DNA from: Clostridium sp. UBA5530
GTDB taxonomy: Bacteria; Bacillota; Clostridia; Clostridiales; Clostridiaceae
Reading direction: 5' to 3'
Length of the DNA stretch: 8,239 nucleotides
Assembly: GCA_002423705.1 (NCBI GenBank)
Contig: DINW01000086.1
Span: 14,620 to 22,858 of the forward strand
This document shows positions 6,018-8,239 of this stretch, one piece after another; positions within the stretch are counted from its first letter, which is position 1, and each line of letters opens with the position of its first letter. Made by a program: the position numbers and the translations under genes. The notes beneath the pieces are model-generated. The model worked only from the letters and a program-made list of their open reading frames with translations. It was not told where the DNA came from and ran no database searches.

Positions 6018-6557
6018 ATGGAAATAGGTGAGAAAATAAGAAGACTTAGAATTGAAAAGCAACTAACTCAAGAGGAGGTTGCTAATAGATGCGAATTGTC
6101 TAAGGGATTTATCTCTCAGATAGAAAATGATTTAACATCTCCATCTATAGCCACCCTTGTGGATATATTAGAAGTTTTAGGCAGTAATTTAAATGAATTT
6201 TTTAGTGAAGAAACTAAGGAAAAAGTCAAGTTCACTGAGGATGATATGTTTGAAACTGAGGATGAAGAATTAAAATATAAATTGAAATGGTTAGTACCAA
6301 ATGCTCAAAAAAACCAAATGGAACCAATAATGCTTTTACTGGCGCCCTATGGAAGATATAAAGAAGAGGAACCTCATGAGGGAGAAGAATTTGGATATGT
6401 GTTATCTGGGACCATACATCTTCATTTGGGAGAGAAGGTTTACAAGATAAAGAAGGGTGAAAGCTTTTATTTTCAACCAAGAGATAACCATTATATTTCT
6501 AATGAAGGAAAGACGGAGGCAAAGGTTATTTGGATAAGCACTCCACCGTCATTTTAA
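6018..6557 (+). CDS. XRE-family regulator with C-terminal cupin domain, likely controlling polyamine uptake
   Basis: This 179-residue protein has an N-terminal helix-turn-helix of the XRE/HTH_3 type (about residues 5-60, with LTQEEVANRCELSKGFISQIEN as the helix pair and recognition region). It has a C-terminal cupin (about 107-175). The cupin has PHEGEEFGYVLSG and, further on, GESFYFQPRDNHYISN, which follow the two cupin motifs, including a His and an Asn of motif 2. This is the architecture of PuuR-like regulators, in which the cupin binds a small ligand and alters DNA binding. It heads the operon, 20 bp ahead of potA, so it is probably the autoregulated control protein of the importer. That role and the ligand, polyamine or otherwise, are inferred from context. 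The start ATG has GGAGG (6006-6010) at 7-nt spacing. Confidence 0.9.
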   Translation: MEIGEKIRRLRIEKQLTQEEVANRCELSKGFISQIENDLTSPSIATLVDILEVLGSNLNEFFSEETKEKVKFTEDDMFETEDEELKYKLKWLVPNAQKNQMEPIMLLLAPYGRYKEEEPHEGEEFGYVLSGTIHLHLGEKVYKIKKGESFYFQPRDNHYISNEGKTEAKVIWISTPPSF

Positions 6558-6563
6558 GAGAAA

Positions 6564-6569
6564 GAGGTG
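6564..6569 (+). promoter_or_regulatory. Ribosome binding site that fixes the potA start
   Basis: GAGGTG lies 8 nt before ATG 6578. The same frame stays open upstream to a TTG at 6530 inside the regulator gene, but that codon has no properly spaced ribosome binding site and would add 16 residues not expected in PotA. The ATG at 6578 begins MANIIEIKNISK, the normal PotA-type start. Confidence 0.8.
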
Positions 6570-6577
6570 TTACTTTC

Positions 6578-7621
6578 ATGGCGAATATAATAGAAATTAA
6601 GAATATATCAAAGCAATTTGAGGATTTAAAGGTATTAGATAATATAAGTTTAAACATAAAGACCAACGAGTTTGTAACATTACTTGGACCAAGTGGATGT
6701 GGAAAGACTACTACATTGAAAATTCTAGCAGGATTTGAAAACTGTGATGAGGGTGAAGTGATTTTTGAGGATAAGGTGATAAATAATATACCACCCTTTG
6801 AAAGACAGATAAACACTGTATTTCAAAAATATGCATTATTTCCTCATATGAATGTATATGAAAACATAGCTTTTGGTCTTAGGATAAAAAAGCTTTCAAA
6901 GGATATAATAGATAAAAAGGTAAAAGATGTATTGAAATTAGTTGCCTTAGAGGGATTTGAAAATAGAAAGATAGATTCTTTAAGTGGTGGACAGCAGCAA
7001 AGAATTGCCATAGCTAGAGCCATTGTAAATGAACCTAAGGTTTTACTTTTAGATGAGCCACTAGGTGCATTAGACTTAAAGCTTAGAAAAGAGATGCAAA
7101 TAGAACTTAAAAATATTCAAAAGCATCTAGGAATAACTTTTATTTTTGTAACCCACGATCAAGAAGAAGCTCTTACTATGTCAGATACCGTAGTAGTAAT
7201 GAATAAAGGGGTTATACAACAGATGGGAACTCCAGAAGATATATATAATGAGCCTAAGAATAGATTTGTAGCAGATTTTATAGGAGAAAGTAATATATTT
7301 TCAGGAATAATGATAGAGGACTACAAAATACAAGTTTGTGACAATATATTTACCTGTGTAGATAAAGGCTTTGAAAAGAAAGAGGATGTAGATGTAGTAA
7401 TAAGGCCTGAGGATGTAAAAATTGTAAATGCTGAAAATAGTAAATTAAAGGGAGTTGTAAAATCTTCAGTTTTTAAAGGGGTTCACTATGAGATTGAAGT
7501 AGAAGAGGGAGAAAGAACTTGGATATTGCATAATATTAAAACTGCAGAACCAGGGGAAATCATAGGAATGGAGCTATATCCAGAAGATTTTCATATTATG
7601 AAAAAAATGGGTGAGCAATAA
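6578..7621 (+). CDS. potA: Spermidine/putrescine importer ATP-binding protein PotA
   Basis: This 347-residue importer ATPase energises polyamine uptake at the inner face of the membrane with permeases PotB and PotC. All ATPase motifs are canonical: Walker A GPSGCGKT (37-44), Q-loop Gln83, signature LSGGQ (135-139), Walker B VLLLDE (155-160) and switch His193 in VTHDQEEALTMSD. A C-terminal TOBE-type regulatory domain follows (about 240-345), with the usual VIRPEDV segment at 274-280. The length is within the range for PotA, slightly shorter than the E. coli protein. Relatives in the same family import iron, sulfate or maltose. The PotA call rests on overall resemblance and on the PotB-like permease that follows. 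Its stop codon overlaps the potB start by one base, so the two are translationally coupled. Confidence 0.88.
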   Translation: MANIIEIKNISKQFEDLKVLDNISLNIKTNEFVTLLGPSGCGKTTTLKILAGFENCDEGEVIFEDKVINNIPPFERQINTVFQKYALFPHMNVYENIAFGLRIKKLSKDIIDKKVKDVLKLVALEGFENRKIDSLSGGQQQRIAIARAIVNEPKVLLLDEPLGALDLKLRKEMQIELKNIQKHLGITFIFVTHDQEEALTMSDTVVVMNKGVIQQMGTPEDIYNEPKNRFVADFIGESNIFSGIMIEDYKIQVCDNIFTCVDKGFEKKEDVDVVIRPEDVKIVNAENSKLKGVVKSSVFKGVHYEIEVEEGERTWILHNIKTAEPGEIIGMELYPEDFHIMKKMGEQ

Positions 7622-8239
7622 TGAAAAAGAAAAATTATTTGTCATATCCATATATAATATGGAGCTCTATGTTTATAATAGTGCCTCTTATTCTTATAAT
7701 ATTTTTTAGCTTTACAACTAAATCTTCATCAGGGTTTGAATTTTCCTTAGATAACTTTGAAAAATTATTAAATCCTCTTTATATTAAAGTTTTTGGGCGT
7801 TCTTTATGGTTGGCACTTTTATCAACCATATTATGTTTGATTTTAGGATATCCTATAGCATATATAATTTCTAAAAAGGTGGAAAACAAAAGGAATATAC
7901 TTATATTACTATTTATTCTTCCTATGTGGATGAACTTTCTTTTAAGGACTTATGCATGGATGGCTATATTAGGGAAAAACGGCCTTTTAAATACTTTGCT
8001 TACTTCAATAGGACTAAATCCAATAAATTTACTTTATACAAATGGAGCAGTGGTCTTGGGAATGGTATATAACTTCTTACCTTTTATGGTATTGCCAATA
8101 TATACTTCACTGCTTAAAATGGATCAGGATTTAATAAATGCTGCCTACGACTTAGGGGCAGGGAAAGTAAAAGCTTTTATAAAAATAGTATTTCCACTTA
8201 GTATACCTGGGGTTATATCAGGAGTAACCATGGTATTCA
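7621..8239 (+). CDS. potB: Spermidine/putrescine importer permease PotB, 3'-truncated by the window edge
   Basis: An ATG overlaps the potA stop (TAATG) and opens a frame that runs to the end of the window: 206 codons, roughly three quarters of a typical PotB. A weak GGTGAG (7610-7615) lies 5 nt upstream. Hydrophobic helices are visible at about residues 10-31, 61-83, 92-116, 141-163 and from 187. The segment LPMWMNFLLRTYAWMAIL (100-117) is typical of PotB-type permeases. The cytoplasmic EAA loop, NAAYDLGAGKVKAFIKIVFP (173-192), is the contact with the ATPase. The product would form the membrane channel with PotC, fed by the binding protein PotD; both are expected downstream but not visible. 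The truncation is the window boundary, not a mutation. Confidence 0.88.
   Translation, partial: MKKKNYLSYPYIIWSSMFIIVPLILIIFFSFTTKSSSGFEFSLDNFEKLLNPLYIKVFGRSLWLALLSTILCLILGYPIAYIISKKVENKRNILILLFILPMWMNFLLRTYAWMAILGKNGLLNTLLTSIGLNPINLLYTNGAVVLGMVYNFLPFMVLPIYTSLLKMDQDLINAAYDLGAGKVKAFIKIVFPLSIPGVISGVTMVF

Noticed and set aside
6539..6547. CACTCCACC inside the regulator gene, matching the core of the 22-23 bp boxes
   Set aside because: Only 9 bases match, in coding sequence, without the flanking box bases or any palindrome nearby; chance is sufficient.
6530..6577. Extension of potA to a TTG start at 6530
   Set aside because: It would overlap the regulator gene by 28 bp, lacks a properly spaced ribosome binding site, and adds residues unlike PotA; ATG 6578 has a good site.

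Overview
The window is strongly A+T-rich and has closely packed genes with AGGAGG-type ribosome binding sites. Its cell-wall-anchored surface protein carries an LPxTG-type sorting signal. Together these point to a low-G+C Gram-positive bacterium. Codon use and gene content fit the genus Clostridium, perhaps near C. sporogenes or C. botulinum. That assignment is an impression from the sequence, not a search result.

Layout. (1) Bases 1-2842, + strand: two overlapping genes for a heterodimeric ABC exporter. The first is cut by the window edge. Non-canonical ATPase residues are split between the two subunits in the way known from asymmetric exporters. A strong hairpin at 2845-2874 ends this unit. 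(2) Bases 2886-5687: a large surface-protein gene on the - strand (2995-5460), with a signal peptide, beta-propeller-like blades interrupted by a helical insert, a cadherin-like beta-sandwich, an Asn-rich spacer and an LPQTG sorting signal. Two families of short repeats flank it. A palindromic unit lies against its stop codon and again just upstream of its ribosome binding site, and a 22-23 bp box lies outside each palindrome, in the same orientation. (3) Bases 5461-6017: a 557 bp non-coding region between divergent genes, full of dyads, repeated octamers and candidate promoters. (4) Bases 6018-8239, + strand: an operon starting with an XRE-cupin regulator, then potA (ATPase) and potB (permease, cut by the right edge). 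This is the start of a spermidine/putrescine importer; potC and potD would be expected beyond the window.

How the genes work together. The regulator, potA and potB are separated by 20 bp and then overlap by 1 bp, so they should be co-transcribed. The cupin regulator probably senses the polyamine or a related metabolite and binds in the upstream region. The exporter pair forms one independent machine of unknown substrate. The surface protein is a single-gene unit running convergently towards the exporter and divergently from the pot operon.

The least explained part is the repeat-flanked surface-protein block. The two palindromes match at 33 of 37 aligned positions and share orientation, and the right-hand box is exactly complementary over 10 nt to the head of the right-hand palindrome. 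This could be a family of small dispersed elements or the ends of a mobile unit. The window alone cannot decide.
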